Positions 1 through 8,278 are shown, numbered from the stretch's first letter. The stretch is 64,000 nt of DNA from Microbacterium lushaniae (GCF_008727775.1 NZ_CP044232.1:3286001-3350000); one strand, 5' to 3'. Program-made: numbers and translations. Notes: generated by a model not told the origin, from the sequence alone.

Positions 1-188
1 ATGAACGAGGTCGCCACCGCCCAGAGGAACGGCAGCAGCCACCCGATCGCCATGAGCGCCAGCGCGATGAAGGCGAGGACGTTGAGGAGGCTGAACCGGC
101 GAGCGCCCGTCTTCCGCACGCGGTCGGGGGTGTTCGCCGCACCCTCGGGGGTGGCGAGGGGTGCTCGGGCCTGCGCGGTGGTGCTCAT
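1..188 (-). CDS. Carbohydrate ABC transporter permease, second subunit (partial)
   Basis: N-terminal 62 residues of a MalG-type inner-membrane permease; the gene runs off the left edge. A cytoplasmic tail of about 35 residues is followed by the first membrane segment (around residues 37-60, ending FLWAVATSF, typical of the start of these permeases). The ATG overlaps the stop of the upstream permease gene by four bases (ATGA), so the two are translationally coupled. It would pair with the permease at 185-1135 to carry the sugar delivered by the lipoprotein at 1132-2469. The substrate cannot be told from the sequence. Confidence 0.85.
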   Translation of the reverse strand, partial: MSTTAQARAPLATPEGAANTPDRVRKTGARRFSLLNVLAFIALALMAIGWLLPFLWAVATSF

Positions 189-1135
189 GACTGCTCCCCT
201 CGGCGACGCAGCGCGAACGCCTGTATGACGCCGACGATGACGATGATCGCGAAGAAGACGTACGAGATCGCCGCTGAGTACCCGAAGCGGTAGCCGACGA
301 AACCCGCCTCGTAGATGTACTGCACGATCGAGCGGGTCGTGTCGCTCGCGATGCCCCCGAGCATCTGGTACGCCTGGTCGAAGAGCTTCAGCGAGGCCAG
401 GATCTGCAGGATGACGATGAGCACCGTCACCTGCCCGAGCTGCGGAAGCGTGATCGACCACAGCTGGCGCCACGGCCCCGCGCCGTCGAGGGATGCCGCC
501 TCGTACTGCTGCTGAGGGATGTTCTGGAGGGCGGCGAGGTAGAGCAGGAAGTTGAAGCCCACCGTCCACCACACCGTGGCGATCACGATCCCGTACATGT
601 TGGTGTCGGGGCTCTGCAGCCACGCGAGGGGCTCCAGCCCGAAGGACTCCAGGATCCGGTTGGCGGCACCGATCTGCGGGTTGAAGATCCACACCCAGAT
701 CTGCGAGATCACGGTGGAGGCCAGCAGATAGGGCAGGAAGAACGACAGCCGCCACAGCCACTGGGCCGGCAGGCCGCGGTGCACCAGCAGCGCCATCACC
801 AGCGCCAGCAGCACGAGCGGCACGGTGGAGAGGATCGTGAACCACGCGGTGTTGCCGAGGGAGCGCCACATGACCGGATCCGTGAGCGCCTCGGCGTAGT
901 TCGCGAACCCCACGAAGGATCCGCCGGCGCCCGTGAGCGACTGGTTGGTGAAGCTCAGGTACAGCCCGTGCAGGAGGGGCCACACGAGGAAGAGGAGGAA
1001 GGCCAGAACGAACGGCGCGAGAAATCCCCACGCCGCGACCCCCTCCCGCCGGTCGCCCGCGTGGCGCCGGGTGCCCACGGCGGCGCGCCCGGTCACCACC
1101 GTGGTGGTCGAGGGGGCGGATGCGGTGGCGGTCAT
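185..1135 (-). CDS. Carbohydrate ABC transporter permease, first subunit (MalF/UgpA-like)
   Basis: A 316-residue polytopic membrane protein of the binding-protein-dependent sugar permease family. About six membrane segments are visible, starting near residue 32 (WGFLAPFVLAFLLFLVWPLL). The EAA cytoplasmic loop that docks the ATPase is seen as EAASLDGAGPWRQLWSITLP. The ATG at 1135 overlaps the stop of the binding-protein gene by four bases, which fixes the start; reading further upstream in this frame only re-reads that gene. No ATP-binding subunit is encoded nearby, as is usual for actinobacterial sugar importers that share a MsiK-type ATPase (family knowledge). The operon order is binding protein, permease, permease. 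Confidence 0.93.
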   Translation of the reverse strand: MTATASAPSTTTVVTGRAAVGTRRHAGDRREGVAAWGFLAPFVLAFLLFLVWPLLHGLYLSFTNQSLTGAGGSFVGFANYAEALTDPVMWRSLGNTAWFTILSTVPLVLLALVMALLVHRGLPAQWLWRLSFFLPYLLASTVISQIWVWIFNPQIGAANRILESFGLEPLAWLQSPDTNMYGIVIATVWWTVGFNFLLYLAALQNIPQQQYEAASLDGAGPWRQLWSITLPQLGQVTVLIVILQILASLKLFDQAYQMLGGIASDTTRSIVQYIYEAGFVGYRFGYSAAISYVFFAIIVIVGVIQAFALRRRGEQS

Positions 1136-2469
1136 GCCGTGCCCCCTTCGGGGTTGGCCGGGTTGGGCGTTTTCAGCTGCGAGTCGAGCCGCGAGCGGAA
1201 CCGGGCGATCGCCGCGGAGGGGTCGTCCCCGCCCAGCAGCACGTTCTGCACCGCCGAGCCGAACTCGGCCTGGAAGCGCGACCCCGAACCGGTGAACCAC
1301 GCCGGCGGGTCGTAGCGCACGTACTCGGCGGCCTCGGCGTAGTGGGCCTGCGGGAGCAGGTCGGCGTAGTCGGGGGCTTCGGTGACGGGCAGGTAGGCCG
1401 GGATGTGCCCCGCCCCCGCCCAATCGAACGAGCCCTTGAGGATGTCGGCCACGAAGCGATAGACGAGGTCCCGGGTCTGCGGGTCGGGCGAGCTCTGGTG
1501 CGGCAGGGTGAACGCGTGCGAGTCGGCGTAGACGCTCGGGGTGCCGAAGAGCGTGGGGATGATCGTGGCATCCAGGGGAAGGTCCTGCTCCTGCATCGAG
1601 CGCAGCTCCCACACGCCGGTCAGGAACAGACCGCTGCGTCCGGTGGCGAATTCGGCGATGGCGGACTGGTAGTCGTTCTCGCGTGCGGCGATCTCGCCGT
1701 CCAGGAGCTGCTGCATGAACGTCAGGGCCGTGACCGCCACGTCGTCGTCCATGTCGGCGCTGCCCCCTTCCGGCAGCCCGATCTCCAGCCCGTGCTGGGT
1801 GTAGAAGGTGTAGAACAGCCGCCACATCTGGGCGCCGTCGCCGAGGTATCCGTACGACAGGCCGTGGCCCTCCGACTCCCCCGCCACCGCCCGAGCCAGT
1901 TCGAGGAAGTCTTCCGGGGACGACACCGCCCGGAGTCGCCCGTCGCCGTCCAGGACGCCGGCCCGCTCGCAGATCTCCGTGTTGTACATCAGGATGAACG
2001 GGTGCGCGTCCAGCGCGACACTGTAGAGGTTGTCGCCGACGAACCCCTTCTCCCAGATCGCGGCCGGGAACGTGCGCTCATCGACGCCGAGTTCCGCCAG
2101 CCGCTGCACATCCCACGTGTCCAGGAGGCCGCCCGGCGCGTACCCCACGACGCGCGAGGCGTGCATGACCGAGAGGTCGGGTGCGCGTCCGCCGGCGGCC
2201 GCCATGGCGAGCTTCGTGTAGTACGGCTCACCCCACGACAGCACCGTCGGACGCACGAGGTAGGCGTTCTGTCCCGCGTTCGCGGAGTCGATCAGACCCG
2301 ACATCGTGATGCCGTCGGCGCCGCTGAGCAGGTGCCAGAACTCCAGCGGGCGGGCGCCGGGCGCCACCGCGCCGGGACTGCACGCCGCGAGGGCTGCCGT
2401 TCCGGCCAGGGCCGTCGCGAGGCCCAGGAACTGCCTTCTGCTGAAGGCGGGGGGTGCCGTCATCGCCAC
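1132..2469 (-). CDS. Extracellular sugar-binding lipoprotein of an ABC importer
   Basis: A 445-residue solute-binding protein of the extracellular family 1 type. The N-terminus carries a twin-arginine signal (SRRQFLG, residues 10-16), a hydrophobic stretch and a lipobox ending in Cys30 (LAAC), so the mature protein is probably exported folded and lipid-anchored outside the membrane. The mature start (PLEFWHLLSGADG) is typical of sugar-binding proteins. A good ribosome site (AAGGAG) lies 7 bases before the ATG at 2463 and 13 before the one at 2469, so the start may be the later Met3. It heads the importer operon and sits just downstream of a LacI operator. Confidence 0.9.
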   Translation of the reverse strand: MAMTAPPAFSRRQFLGLATALAGTAALAACSPGAVAPGARPLEFWHLLSGADGITMSGLIDSANAGQNAYLVRPTVLSWGEPYYTKLAMAAAGGRAPDLSVMHASRVVGYAPGGLLDTWDVQRLAELGVDERTFPAAIWEKGFVGDNLYSVALDAHPFILMYNTEICERAGVLDGDGRLRAVSSPEDFLELARAVAGESEGHGLSYGYLGDGAQMWRLFYTFYTQHGLEIGLPEGGSADMDDDVAVTALTFMQQLLDGEIAARENDYQSAIAEFATGRSGLFLTGVWELRSMQEQDLPLDATIIPTLFGTPSVYADSHAFTLPHQSSPDPQTRDLVYRFVADILKGSFDWAGAGHIPAYLPVTEAPDYADLLPQAHYAEAAEYVRYDPPAWFTGSGSRFQAEFGSAVQNVLLGGDDPSAAIARFRSRLDSQLKTPNPANPEGGTA

Positions 2470-2506
2470 TCCTTCGTGACCTGTCCGGGGGAGGATGACA
2501 GCATCC

Positions 2507-2520
2507 TTACATCGATGTAA
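2507..2520. promoter_or_regulatory. LacI-family operator, perfect 14-bp palindrome
   Basis: TTACATCGATGTAA is a perfect palindrome with the central CG typical of LacI/GalR operators. It lies in the 87-base gap between the regulator gene (ends 2557) and the sugar-binding protein start (2469), where it would cover the importer promoter. The regulator at 2557-3591 is the obvious ligand; binding itself is inferred. Confidence 0.8.
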
Positions 2521-2556
2521 CGGCGGGGCAAGAGGCTTCTGACCGACCGCCGTCGG

Positions 2557-3591
2557 TCAGTGGGCCGGATGCCTCGAAGACGCCGTGCTCTCCCGCTCGA
2601 CGACGCGGTGCGGGATGGTGACGGCCTGGGGCGTCTGCCCGGGCCGGCTGATCCGCTCGACCAGGAGCCGCAGCGACTCCTGCGCGAAGAGGCGGCGATC
2701 AAAGCCCACAGTGGTGAGGGAGGGAGTCGTGAACCGCGCGACTTCGATGTCGTCGAATCCGGCCACCAGCACGTCGTCGGGGACGCGCAGCCCGGATTCG
2801 ACGAGCTCGCGCGTGGCGCCGACAGCGAGGGAATCCGTGAACGCGAGGATCGCATCCATGTCCACCTCGCGGGTGCGCAGTTCGCGGACCGCCGCCGCAC
2901 CGGTGGCCATGCTCCACGGCAGGAGGTTCACCTCACGCGCCGGGTCCGGGTCCAACCCCGACTCCCTCAGCGCATCCCGGAACCCCGCCAGCCGGAGACG
3001 GCTGGTCGCCGTGGCATGCTCGGGTCGGTCGTCACCGCCGACCGCGGCGATACGGCGGGCGCCGCGGGCGATCAGGTGCAACGTCGCATCCTTCGCCGCC
3101 CGGCGACTGTCGATCAGCACCCGGTCGGTGCGATGCTGCTCCACCTCGCCGATCAGAACGACCGGGGGCAGGTCAGCCGCTCGATCGATCACACTGTCTT
3201 CGAGCCGGATCGGGTTCAGGATGAGGCCGTCCACCAGGTGGGCACGTGCGCGCGAGAGCAGATCGCGCTCACGCTGCGGGCGGTCGGCCGTCTCCTCGAT
3301 CTGCACCGCGAACCCGCGCTCGTGCGCCGCCTCGACGAGGTAGTGCAGGAGGTCGGCCGAGAAGGCGGTCGCCAGGTCGGGGAGGGCGACCGCGATGACC
3401 CCCGACCGGCCGCTGCGGAGCCCCCGCGCACTGAGGTTGGGCACGAAGTCCAAGGCGCTCATGGCCTGCTCGACACGCGCACGGGTGTCGGGACGGACAT
3501 GGACCGAACCGGTGAGCACGTTCGATACCGTCTTGGGCGACACGCGGGCAAGGGCCGCGACGTCCTTGACCGTCGCGCGGGCCGTTCGCAT
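2557..3591 (-). CDS. LacI-family transcriptional regulator
   Basis: A 344-residue repressor of the usual LacI length. Residues 8-27 form the helix-turn-helix (VKDVAALARVSPKTVSNVLT), followed by the hinge region and a periplasmic-binding-protein-like effector domain from about residue 60. The ATG at 3591 is preceded, six bases away, by a TATCCT -10 box, indicating a leaderless transcript and fixing the start. It lies upstream of and in the same direction as the sugar importer, with a perfect operator in between, so it most likely represses the importer until a sugar binds. The inducer is unknown. Confidence 0.93.
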   Translation of the reverse strand: MRTARATVKDVAALARVSPKTVSNVLTGSVHVRPDTRARVEQAMSALDFVPNLSARGLRSGRSGVIAVALPDLATAFSADLLHYLVEAAHERGFAVQIEETADRPQRERDLLSRARAHLVDGLILNPIRLEDSVIDRAADLPPVVLIGEVEQHRTDRVLIDSRRAAKDATLHLIARGARRIAAVGGDDRPEHATATSRLRLAGFRDALRESGLDPDPAREVNLLPWSMATGAAAVRELRTREVDMDAILAFTDSLAVGATRELVESGLRVPDDVLVAGFDDIEVARFTTPSLTTVGFDRRLFAQESLRLLVERISRPGQTPQAVTIPHRVVERESTASSRHPAH

Positions 3592-3597
3592 GTGCTC

Positions 3598-3603
3598 AGG
3601 ATA
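3598..3603 (-). promoter_or_regulatory. -10 box of a leaderless promoter for the LacI gene
   Basis: TATCCT is followed by six bases and then the ATG at 3591. This spacing puts the transcription start on or next to the start codon. Confidence 0.5.
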
Positions 3604-3650
3604 GGGCGGCGGCGCGACAGTTCCGGACGCACGGGCATCCCCGCGTCCTC

Positions 3651-3656
3651 TAGGCT
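3651..3656 (+). promoter_or_regulatory. -10 box of a leaderless promoter for the 3663 gene
   Basis: TAGGCT, six bases, then the GTG at 3663. It is divergent from the LacI promoter 47 bases away. No clear -35 box is seen. Confidence 0.45.
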
Positions 3657-3662
3657 GGCGCC

Positions 3663-4346
3663 GTGAACGCGGGGGCGGCGAACGGCGGGGGCGATCGGGC
3701 GCCGGCTCCTGCCCGCGGCCGGGGGTCGCGGTGGGTACGGGCAGCGGCCGATCGCGTCCCCACCACGTGGCTCGCCGGTCTCGCCACGGCGCTCTTCCTC
3801 GCCGGCACCGCGGCCTTCGGAGGTCTGTCGACGGCGGTCGCCGAGCCCGTCCCGGAGCTGTCGGCCGGACAGGAGCACACCAACGCACAGCTCGCCCTCT
3901 CCGTGCAACGAGCGGTGCTCGTCGACGACCTCCCCGAAGTCGGCGTGGAAGCCGGCGCCGGGGAGCGGGTGCTCGCGCTGATCGCGACGGTCGAGAACCG
4001 GTGGACTGAGCCCCTCCCCACCGCCGGCGACACGAGCGTGACGCAGGCCGTGCGCATCCCCGACTTCGGCGACGCCCGCCCCGACGCCGTCGCCCGCTAC
4101 GACGACGCGACCCGTTATCCGTGGCTGCAGCCGCGCGTGCCGGCGGAGGTCGTGATGGCGTGGACCGTGGATGCCGGCGCCTTCGAGGCAGGCGACACCC
4201 TCTCCATCGAGCTGCACGACACCCGGTTGTCCCTCGGCCGGCTCGTGACCGCCGGCGAGGCGTGGGGCGACCCCGTGCTGGCCGCACGGGTGTCGGTGAG
4301 CATCACCGACGTGGGGGCCGGCGCATCGACGGAGGAGCCGCGATGA
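3663..4346 (+). CDS. Membrane-anchored exported protein, unknown function (first of three)
   Basis: A 227-residue protein that I do not assign to a named family. It has a basic N-terminus, one membrane segment (about residues 35-55, WLAGLATALFLAGTAAFGGL) and an outside domain of about 170 residues rich in beta-strand-like sequence (VLALIATVENRWTEPLP). This resembles immunoglobulin-like domains of the DUF4352/Telomeric-repeat type in general character only. The GTG start is supported by a TAGGCT -10 box six bases upstream. Its stop overlaps the next start (ATGA at 4343), so the three small genes 3663-5412 form one operon and probably one envelope complex. Confidence 0.75.
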   Translation: MNAGAANGGGDRAPAPARGRGSRWVRAAADRVPTTWLAGLATALFLAGTAAFGGLSTAVAEPVPELSAGQEHTNAQLALSVQRAVLVDDLPEVGVEAGAGERVLALIATVENRWTEPLPTAGDTSVTQAVRIPDFGDARPDAVARYDDATRYPWLQPRVPAEVVMAWTVDAGAFEAGDTLSIELHDTRLSLGRLVTAGEAWGDPVLAARVSVSITDVGAGASTEEPR

Positions 4347-4888
4347 GGCGGTGGCTGGCATGGCCGATGGGCGCCGCCCTGCTCTTCGGGGCGTGGCTGG
4401 TGGCGCAGGTCACACCCACCGAGGACGCCGACGAGGCTCCCTTCGTGGTGCCCGCCGTCCTGGGCGAGGAAGCACGGGGCCGCTCCCTCACGGTCACGGT
4501 GACGGATGTGCGCCTGGCCGAACACGTGAGCGCCGGCGGGTGGGCGGCCGAGGGGGTGTGGCTCGTGGTCGATCTCGACGCGGCCGCGACACAGGAGGAG
4601 GACCGCACCTACCTGGGCGGGGCCAGCCTCGTGATCGGCGGGCGCACCTACCGCGCCAGTGAACGACCGGCGTCGCTCTTCCAGCAGCCGCTGCTCGTCG
4701 GCATCCCCCGCGCGGGAAGCCTCGCGTTCGAACTCCCCCCGGGTGCCGTGGACGAGCCGGCGCTCCTGCACCTGTCCGGCGACTGGGAGACCCGGCTCGA
4801 CTCGCTGATCGAGCTCCCCCTCGATCTGGCCGCGCTGGACCTGACCGAAAGCTCGGAGCTCGCCGAGACCGGGTGGGCGCGACCGTGA
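4343..4888 (+). CDS. Membrane-anchored exported protein, unknown function (second of three)
   Basis: A 181-residue protein with an N-terminal signal-anchor (residues 3-22, RWLAWPMGAALLFGAWLVAQ) and an extracytoplasmic beta-rich domain (SLTVTVTDVRLAEHV, GVWLVVDLDAAAT, GASLVIGGRTYRAS). The pattern of a wild-type strand, WLVVDL and a conserved R-T-Y-R segment is like DUF4352 domains, which are immunoglobulin-fold; this is inference. It is coupled by four-base overlaps to both neighbours. It could be a partner of the 3663 protein in a surface complex. Confidence 0.75.
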   Translation: MRRWLAWPMGAALLFGAWLVAQVTPTEDADEAPFVVPAVLGEEARGRSLTVTVTDVRLAEHVSAGGWAAEGVWLVVDLDAAATQEEDRTYLGGASLVIGGRTYRASERPASLFQQPLLVGIPRAGSLAFELPPGAVDEPALLHLSGDWETRLDSLIELPLDLAALDLTESSELAETGWARP

Positions 4889-5412
4889 GCAGGAGATGGT
4901 GGCGCCGGAACGCCTTCGCGCTCGTAGCGGTCGCCGTGCTCGTCCCCGGCACGGCGCTGGTCATCGGCGGAAACGAGTGGTGGTCGATGTTCGGCAGAGA
5001 CCGCGTCTTCGCCGTCACCGTCGATCAGGAGGCGCCGTTCGACTTCGGCGGCGCGAGCTACGGGCCGCCGACAGCATCCGTCGCGCCTGCCGACGACACG
5101 CGCGAGCTTCCCGAGGGGACGAAGGTGGTGACCGTCGAAGTGCCCGTCCGCACGGGGGAAGGGCCCGCGACCTGCGGCTCCCCCATGCTCAGGGAGCTGA
5201 GCGGGGCCGGCCGGCAGTGGGACGCGGCGAGCGGGCTCTCCGGCATCCCCTATGACGAACGCCCCGCGTCATGCCCGTCCGACCGCACCGGCGCCTACAC
5301 CGTCGTCGTTCCGTTCCTCGTCCCCGACGACGTCTCCGGCCCGCTCGGCCTCGACCTCACGATCGTGCACGAGCTGCCGCGCTTCCTCCGACTCGTCGTC
5401 GACGTGCCCTGA
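4885..5412 (+). CDS. Membrane-anchored exported protein, unknown function (third of three)
   Basis: A 175-residue protein with an N-terminal membrane anchor (residues about 9-28, AFALVAVAVLVPGTALVIGG) and an outside domain containing two cysteines around residue 95 and 125 that could form a disulfide (ATCGSPML, PASCPSDR). I chose the GTG at 4885 because it overlaps the upstream stop as GTGA; an in-frame GTG at 4873 is possible. The last 144 bases overlap the 3' end of the minus-strand gene 5269-6627. No function can be assigned. Confidence 0.72.
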   Translation: MSRRWWRRNAFALVAVAVLVPGTALVIGGNEWWSMFGRDRVFAVTVDQEAPFDFGGASYGPPTASVAPADDTRELPEGTKVVTVEVPVRTGEGPATCGSPMLRELSGAGRQWDAASGLSGIPYDERPASCPSDRTGAYTVVVPFLVPDDVSGPLGLDLTIVHELPRFLRLVVDVP

Positions 5413-6627
5413 CGTCACCACCGGTGCGCCGATCAGCGCGCCGACGGTGGCGTCGTACGCGCTGGCGACCAGCACGGTGCGCAGGGGATCGGTGATGGCC
5501 AGCACGGCCAGTGCCAGGAGGGAGTCGGCGACGAGCCAGAACGTCCAGAAGTCCTGGGGTCCGATCAGCCGCGTCACGCCCCACTCCAGCATCCGACCGC
5601 CCAGGACGACCAGCGCGTACAGCAGGACGTATCCGCCGATGAGAACGGGCCCACCCCGCCACATCAGGACGAGAGCACGCCAGATCGGGCGGAACCGTTC
5701 CCCCATGCCCGACCCGATGTCGGCAAGGCGGCGCCGCAGCAGGTGCGGCAGGGCGCTGTATCGCCCGCGCACCCGTTCCAGGATGCGGGCACGCACCTTC
5801 ACGCCCTCCGGCGCCACCGCCTGCCCGTAGATCACCCCCGCGATCGTCAGCCATGCCAGGGGCAGCAGGACGACGCCGCCGACTTCGCCGATCAGCCACT
5901 CCACCGCATCCCAGGTCCAGGCCGCCGGCGCCACCATCTCGACGAGCCACGTGCGCAGATCCGCCAGCCACGCCATGGCCTGACGGGCCTGCACCCACGC
6001 GTTGACCTGCCCGAGCACGTCGGAGATGAGCAGCACCGTGAGGAAGACCCAGACGGCCTCGAGGTACACCGCCCCCACGGCGAACCAGCGCGGCACCCGT
6101 GCCGCCCATCTCTTCCACGCCCACCGGCCGGCCAGCGCGAGCACGATGACGGCGACGGTCCACGGCTCGAATCCGAGCCGGTCGACTGTGCCGGCGGTGT
6201 CGACGGCCGACGCCCCCTCGACGAAACGACGTTCGGTCTGCACCTCCAGGGCACGGGACAGATACGCCACGACGTCTTCGCGGAGGAACCCCCACGCGGC
6301 GTAGACGGCGAAGAACGGCAGGATCGCCGACAGCAGCGCATCACGGAACGAGCGCCGCCGGGCACGCGCGTCGGAGGGAAGAGGCGCGATCGCGCCGAGG
6401 CGCACCATGCCGTCGCGCAGCACGAGGAACATCGCCACGAAGCCCACCAAGCGCGACAGGATCGCCAGCGGCAGCAGGAGCAGTCCGCCGATCGCGGTGA
6501 AGGCCCCGACGAAACCCGCCAGTTCGATCGCGAGGTAACGCCCCAGCATCCCCGCGAGGAACCACGCCAGCAGTGCGGGCCAATGCGCCAGAAGCAGCCG
6601 TCCGACCGAGCTGACCACCGCGCGCAC
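5269..6627 (-). CDS. Polytopic membrane protein, unknown function
   Basis: A 452-residue integral membrane protein with roughly eight hydrophobic segments (for example LLAHWPALLAWFLAGMLG near residue 10, IGGLLLLPLAILSRLVGFVA near 45, WTVAVIVLALAGRWAW near 160, VLIGGYVLLYALVVLGG near 350, SLLALAVLAI near 390) and an acidic C-terminal tail of about 45 residues. I do not recognise the family. The GTG at 6627 is chosen because a TACTGT -10 box lies exactly six bases upstream; longer in-frame readings upstream only translate repeats and an opposite-strand gene. Its tail is encoded antisense to the end of the 4885 gene. Confidence 0.75.
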   Translation of the reverse strand: MRAVVSSVGRLLLAHWPALLAWFLAGMLGRYLAIELAGFVGAFTAIGGLLLLPLAILSRLVGFVAMFLVLRDGMVRLGAIAPLPSDARARRRSFRDALLSAILPFFAVYAAWGFLREDVVAYLSRALEVQTERRFVEGASAVDTAGTVDRLGFEPWTVAVIVLALAGRWAWKRWAARVPRWFAVGAVYLEAVWVFLTVLLISDVLGQVNAWVQARQAMAWLADLRTWLVEMVAPAAWTWDAVEWLIGEVGGVVLLPLAWLTIAGVIYGQAVAPEGVKVRARILERVRGRYSALPHLLRRRLADIGSGMGERFRPIWRALVLMWRGGPVLIGGYVLLYALVVLGGRMLEWGVTRLIGPQDFWTFWLVADSLLALAVLAITDPLRTVLVASAYDATVGALIGAPVVTSGHVDDESEEARQLVHDREVEAERAGDVVGDEERNDDGVGAGAVGRA

Positions 6628-6633
6628 GCTCTC

Positions 6634-6639
6634 ACAGTA
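6634..6639 (-). promoter_or_regulatory. -10 box of a leaderless promoter (membrane protein 5269-6627)
   Basis: TACTGT followed by six bases and the GTG at 6627. This is the main evidence for that start. Confidence 0.5.
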
Positions 6640-6745
6640 GCGGCCGTACTGCCGCCCGGTGCCGTCTCGCCGCGCCGGGTCCGGCCGACCCCACCGCGCC
6701 GGGCCCGCCCGACGCCACCGGCGCCGGTCCGGCCCACCCACGCCT

Positions 6746-6870
6746 GCCACACATCGGCGCAATCGCGCCATCCTCCAGCCGAACGCCACGTCCGCCACAC
6801 ATCGGCGCAACCGCGCCATCCTCCGGCCGAACCCCACGTCCGCCACACATCGGCGCAACCGCGCCATCCT
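6746..6870. repeat. 48-bp tandem direct repeat, about 2.6 copies
   Basis: Copies begin at 6746, 6794 and 6842, exactly 48 bases apart, each starting GCCACACATCGGCGCAA. Copies differ at a few positions and the third is cut short at 6870, where a hairpin follows. Forty-eight is a multiple of three, but neither strand gives a plausible protein start or composition. The surrounding gap 6640-7005 also holds looser GC-rich repeats (6660-6740) and no gene. Confidence 0.85.
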
Positions 6871-6889
6871 TAATCGGCGCGGTTGCACC
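6852..6889. other. Strong hairpin at the end of the 48-bp repeat
   Basis: Left arm GGCGCAACCGCGCC (6852-6865), ten-base loop, right arm GGCGCGGTTGCACC (6876-6889); 13 of 14 pairs match. The left arm belongs to the last 48-bp repeat copy. No T-run follows on either strand, so a terminator role is possible but not shown. Confidence 0.6.
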
Positions 6890-6992
6890 GAACGGGCGCG
6901 AACCTGGGATGGGGCCGAACTTCGGATCATCGCGTGCGGGGTGGGAGGCCCAGGCACCCGACCGCCGATTTCCGCCGCCGGGGGGCCGCGCG

Positions 6993-6998
6993 TAGAGT
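6993..6998 (+). promoter_or_regulatory. -10 box of a leaderless promoter for the 7006 gene
   Basis: TAGAGT followed by seven bases and the ATG at 7006. Confidence 0.45.
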
Positions 6999-7005
6999 CT
7001 GCCCC

Positions 7006-7512
7006 ATGGAAGCCGAACTGCAGACTGACATCGTCGTCCGTCCGGTGCGGGACGTGGATGCGGAAGCCCTGGGGCGGGTTCACGCGACGTGCTGGCACGA
7101 GACCTACGACCACCTGATCAGCAAGGCAGCGCTGGAGCGTGTCTCCCCGAAGCGGATGGCCGAGCTGTGGACGCACTGGGCCGTCCAGGGCCCGGAGTTC
7201 ACGATGCGCGCCGCCCTGGTCAAGGGCGACATCGTCGGGTTCGCCGGCTCTGGCCCGGCGCGCGACCGCGACGCACCCCGCAACCGCGAGCTCTACTTCA
7301 TCTACCTCCTCGACGCGTGGCACGGCACCGGCATCGGCCAGATGCTCTTCGACGCCGTCGTGGGCGAGGACGAGCCGCTTTACCTGTGGGTCGCGGAAGA
7401 CAACCCGCGCGCGCACCGCTTCTATACGCGCAACGGCTTCGCGCTGGACGGCGCATCGCACACCGAGCCGTTCCTCGGCGAGACCCTCACCGAAGTCCGC
7501 TTCGTCCGCTGA
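7006..7512 (+). CDS. GNAT-family N-acetyltransferase
   Basis: A 168-residue single-domain acetyltransferase. The acetyl-CoA binding stretch is visible as [17 protein letters not shown] (about residues 104-120), preceded by the beta-strand ELYFIYLL. The C-terminal [14 protein letters not shown] segment (near residue 140) is typical of the family. The small-molecule or protein substrate cannot be told. It ends one base before the GTG of cofE at 7514, so the two are probably co-transcribed from the leaderless promoter at 6993. Confidence 0.9.
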   Translation: MEAELQTDIVVRPVRDVDAEALGRVHATCWHETYDHLISKAALERVSPKRMAELWTHWAVQGPEFTMRAALVKGDIVGFAGSGPARDRDAPRNRELYFIYLLDAWHGTGIGQMLFDAVVGEDEPLYLWVAEDNPRAHRFYTRNGFALDGASHTEPFLGETLTEVRFVR

Positions 7513-7513
7513 C

Positions 7514-8278
7514 GTGCTGCAGGTCTGGGCCCTCGCGGGCATCGGGGAGGTGGCGCCCGGCACCGACCTCGTCGAGGTGATCGCCGACGCCGCGCGCGGT
7601 GAACTGGTCGACGGCGACATCGTCGTCGTGACCTCCAAGATCGTGTCGAAGGCCGAGGGCCGGTTCGTCGTGGCCGATGACCGCGAGGCGGCCATCACGG
7701 CCGAAACCGTGCGTGTGGTCGCCTCCCGCACGTCGCCGACCGGCCACGTCACCCGCATCGTCGAGAATCGCCTCGGCATGGTCTCCGCCGCCGCGGGCGT
7801 CGACGCCAGCAACACCCCGGAGGGCACCATCCTCCTCCTGCCCGAAGACCCGGATGCGTCGGCGCGGACGCTGGCGGCGGGCCTGCGGGAGCGGACCGGG
7901 GCACTCATCGGCGTGCTCGTCTCCGACACCCTGGGACGCGCGTGGCGCGAGGGCCAGACCGACGCCGCCATCGGCGCGGCGGGTGTGCAGGTGTTCGAAG
8001 ACCTGCGTGGCCACGTCGACGCCGAAGGGCGCCCCCTCGTGGTGACGATGCCGTGCGTGGCCGACGAGCTCGCCTCCGCCGCCGACCTCGTCAAGGGCAA
8101 GGCGGCCCGCCTTCCGGTCGCCGTGGTGCGCGGACGCGCCGACCTCGTCGGCTCGCTCGACCTGCCCGGCGCGCGGTCGATCGTCCGCCCCGCCGAGCGC
8201 GACATGTTCCGCCTCGGAGCCGACGAGGCCTACGCCGCCGGCCACGCCGACGGCGCCGCCTCCGCCCACCCCCGCTGA
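7514..8278 (+). CDS. cofE: Coenzyme F420-0:L-glutamate ligase
   Basis: A 254-residue CofE enzyme, which adds L-glutamates to F420-0 (GTP-dependent, cytoplasmic), the last step of F420 synthesis. Recognisable family segments are [15 protein letters not shown] (about residues 36-50), [17 protein letters not shown] (near 97) and [21 protein letters not shown] (near 135), which carry the metal- and GTP-binding residues. It is the stand-alone form: the C-terminal nitroreductase-like domain of mycobacterial FbiB is absent. The GTG start follows the acetyltransferase stop by one base. It lies about 45 kb from the other F420 genes of the window. Confidence 0.92.
   Translation: MLQVWALAGIGEVAPGTDLVEVIADAARGELVDGDIVVVTSKIVSKAEGRFVVADDREAAITAETVRVVASRTSPTGHVTRIVENRLGMVSAAAGVDASNTPEGTILLLPEDPDASARTLAAGLRERTGALIGVLVSDTLGRAWREGQTDAAIGAAGVQVFEDLRGHVDAEGRPLVVTMPCVADELASAADLVKGKAARLPVAVVRGRADLVGSLDLPGARSIVRPAERDMFRLGADEAYAAGHADGAASAHPR

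Noticed and set aside
1..228. Plus-strand 75-residue frame at the left edge
   Set aside because: It is antisense to the partial permease, whose membrane-helix sequence is clear.
6746..6889. CRISPR array
   Set aside because: The 48-base units are contiguous copies without unique spacers, and no cas gene is present.
6628..8205. Long N-terminal extension of the 5269-6627 membrane protein
   Set aside because: The extension translates the 48-bp repeats and the antisense of the acetyltransferase and cofE; the leaderless promoter at 6634 supports the GTG at 6627.
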